In this document: positions 61,901 to 64,000 of the stretch, one piece after another
Numbering within the stretch: position 1 is the stretch's first letter
Layout of the letters: the number at the start of each line of letters is the position of its first letter
NCBI GenBank assembly: GCA_035235625.1
Contig: CP141143.1
Location: forward strand, 22,117,092-22,181,091
Direction of reading: 5' to 3'
Length of the DNA: 64,000 nucleotides
Source: Saururus chinensis
Lineage: Eukaryota; Streptophyta; Magnoliopsida; Piperales; Saururaceae
Position numbers and translations under genes: made by a program
Notes under the pieces: model-generated
What the model was told of the DNA's origin: nothing
The model's database searches: none
The model's input: the letters and a program-made list of their open reading frames with translations, nothing else

Positions 61901-62996
61901 CGGTCAGGCCCTTATGGGCTAGGTTGGGAGATGGCACTTCCTGGTGGATTCCAGGGGCCTGGTGGATTCCAGGGTGTTTCTTATCATTTGTCACTTAGGT
62001 TGACATCTGATGTGTCTGTCTGTCTTTGGGATTAGACGGGAATATTAATTATCGAACAATGGTTCGAGAAATAATTAATAACATTGATTGATATTGCTTG
62101 TTTAATTAGAACAAGTGGAACAATTAAAGGACTTGCATAAAATGTAGGTTGCTTGAAAATACTTAAGCATTGCATGGGTGATGCTATGCTTCTTAGTATA
62201 GTGTAGTTTTTAGGCAGAACTACGTTTGGATCCGATCTTGTTGGAAACATTGGAGATGTTGTCTAATGAGTACGTAGGCAACTAACATCGGGTGATGTTG
62301 GCCCGATCCGAATAATATTAATAAAACCTTTTGTCCATTGGAAGCTCTTCCCCTGAAGGCGGAGATGCTCCATTGTGGTTGTGGTTGTTGTTTGGTTTGC
62401 TTTATTGCAGATTCTCCAGGCGATGATAAGTGAGACCAAGGCAGGCGATCTCCAGAGGTTTTCGCATTTTTGAAACTCCGATACGTAAGTGTACCTTAAG
62501 CGTGAGAGTCAACTTGTTATTTATTTTCAGACGAGTGACAGACTTGTACTTAGATGGATGAGCTGGTCTTTATGAATTTTCGGATGTTAAATAATATCAT
62601 ATGATTTGATATTCGTATTTGTGAACCCCAGTTATCATGACCTGGATATTTAATCGAAGGGTTTGTTTTGTATTTAAAGAAAAAAAAAATTTACCTACCA
62701 TTCGAGCTATTTAAAAAATGCTTTTAAAAATCCAGGTCGTGACAATTTAAGAGGGGCAAAACATCCAAACCTATATCTATTTGTCATGAAGGGCCCAACC
62801 CAAAAGGCTAAAGGTCTATTAGTGAGACCTCAACCAAAGACTAAAGTCTATTTTTTTAAAATATAATATTAAAAAGGCCCGAAAAAGCTTATGGCCCGGC
62901 CTAGGCTTACATATAAGGTCGATTGGGCTAGTTTTTTAATTGAGAGGTATTTTTAGGGCTAGGCTCTGACCTACCCCTGGCACACTTACAGCCCTA
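58975..62996. mobile_element. hAT MITE interrupted by a solo LTR
   Basis: The ends TAGGGCTGCAAG and CTTACAGCCCTA are inverted repeats. The 8-bp duplications TACCCAGT (58967-58974) and TACTCAGT (62997-63004) differ at one base. The element's own sequence is only 58975-59196 plus 62745-62996 (474 bp), rich in GGCCC words; the rest is the LTR nested within it. Non-coding. Confidence 0.85.
59197..62744. mobile_element. Solo LTR, 3.55 kb, nested in the hAT MITE
   Basis: Starts TGTAACGACCTGAATTTT and ends AAAATCCAGGTCGTGACA, with 18-bp imperfect inverted termini and TG...CA ends. An exact 5-bp duplication ATTTA flanks it (59192-59196, 62745-62749). No second LTR, primer site, gag or pol is recognised, so it is a solo LTR of a long-LTR retrotransposon (Ty3 type likely). 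It looks whole as an LTR. A GC-rich block at 60030-60545 contrasts with AT-rich flanks. CCTATAAAAGGCC at about 59719 is a candidate LTR promoter TATA. Fossil; the youngest layer in this stack. Confidence 0.88.
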
Positions 62997-63004
62997 TACT
63001 CAGT

Positions 63005-64000
63005 GTGAACCAGCCAAAATAAAGGCACTTCAATATGCATCAAGTCTTCCAAAGTGTCAAGAGGCCAAAGTGGTAGGAGAGCTGATGCATCAAGAGGGAT
63101 CAAGGGAAGAGTTGGCAGGCAGCAACAGTGTCAAGGGCCAAAGTGGTAGGGCCGGCCAAAAAAGGGTCCATGACTGATTGTTTGGAAGAAACCAAAGTAG
63201 TAGATGTGGTCGATGGAAGGTGTCTATGGGGCAGTGCAATCCATAGGTGGGACGACTAGATTGGCTGATGGTGGTGCATGATAGTCAAGAGGAAGTGCTG
63301 CCAAAGGAGGACTATTAGCAAATTCACTAAGCGGACTACCACCAACAACAAATGTTCCAAAAGGGCCATGGGATAGGAGAGAGATGGAGGTGAGCAACTT
63401 TGTCTACATGTTGCATGTGGTTGGAGGTTGTGTAGCCAAGGCAAAAATAGGCATGGAGGAGCCATCAGTTGGTGTGACAATGTAACTGGCTAGAGGAGGT
63501 GCTGCAAGGGTGGAGACCCAGAGTGTGCTAGGGCAGAGAAACCCGGCGACATCGAGGGAATCAATGCTTGTAGAGAAGGGCTAGTCCGTCCGATAGGTGT
63601 AGATGAGGAAGCGATGATAGAGCAATCTGACAAGCACAACATCTATGGATGCACAACAAGCGCCAAAGAAGCCAAGGAGTGCATGATTTTGTCAAAACGA
63701 CGACTGCTCTCATCTTTGTTCTTGTCAAGCTGATAAGACATATCCATTTGATTGGCGGCAAGGACACTCTTCAATTTGATAAGCTTTGAAACTATCACTT
63801 GCAACTAATTTTATAATTGTTGTGTGCTAGTGTGAAAGTGGGCAGGGGAGGAGTATGAGATGGGCACATAAAGGAGGGCTGAGGGATCCTCTATCATGGG
63901 GAAAGACTTAGTGGTGTGCATCAGACTTTTTTAACGAGGCTCAGTAATGGCAACAATAGCATGGAGAGTGGGAGAGCACAAGGATTCATGAAATGAGATC
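63005..64000 (-). mobile_element. Fossil Ty3-like retroelement, continuation beyond the hAT insertion
   Basis: Same minus-strand element as 57915-58974, resuming after the hAT MITE and running off the window. Minus-strand frames (63256-63480, 63561-63767) are Leu/Pro/His-rich, in keeping with the N-terminal part of a gag region, but without a firm motif. Broken. Confidence 0.45.

Overview
This window is nuclear DNA of a flowering plant. The evidence is five plant genes with GT-AG introns (a PP2A B'/B56 subunit, two auxin-response Aux/IAA repressors, a PRP38B-type splicing factor and a plastid FatB thioesterase), a GC-rich first exon in an AT-rich background, Stowaway-like MITEs, hAT, Harbinger-like and Mutator-like non-autonomous transposons, and very long LTRs. 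The lineage cannot be fixed by eye. GC-rich first exons and Stowaway MITEs lean weakly towards a monocot or early-diverging angiosperm.

Layout. 1-4194: AT-rich DNA with a very long (TA)n tract and a possible first exon of a leftward gene. 4195-7711 (-): PP2A B' subunit, two coding exons, with two Stowaway-like MITEs in its intron. 8340-15546: intergenic, with two small MITEs. 15547-17190 (-): Aux/IAA gene 1, five exons, 199 aa. 17361-25421: intergenic, with a 1.1-kb hAT element carrying a perfect 8-bp target duplication. 25422-27591 (-): Aux/IAA gene 2, three exons, 213 aa, IAA6/IAA19-like. 27714-41856: repeat-rich, centred on a 2-kb direct duplication (D1, D2) that flanks a partial long LTR, into which a second LTR of the same family is inserted. 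42000-45870 (+): PRP38B-like splicing factor, 417 aa. 45871-50774: intergenic, with three nested or adjacent foldback/MITE elements. 50775-54450 (-): FatB acyl-ACP thioesterase, six coding exons, 423 aa, all catalytic residues visible, with a probable 5' UTR intron and TATA box. 55702-64000: intergenic, then a fossil Ty3-like retroelement (one short LTR and gag-like sequence) interrupted by a hAT MITE, which is interrupted in turn by a 3.5-kb solo LTR.

The genes do not form a pathway. The two Aux/IAA genes are tandem neighbours in the same orientation, an arrangement also known for Aux/IAA pairs in Arabidopsis and rice, and both keep a TIR1/AFB degron. PP2A B', PRP38B and FatB are ordinary housekeeping or metabolic neighbours. 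I see no CRISPR array, operon, rRNA gene or convincing tRNA gene, and nothing that I would call a new biological system. The most informative material is the transposon stratigraphy: several insertions have readable target-site duplications, so their order can be deduced.
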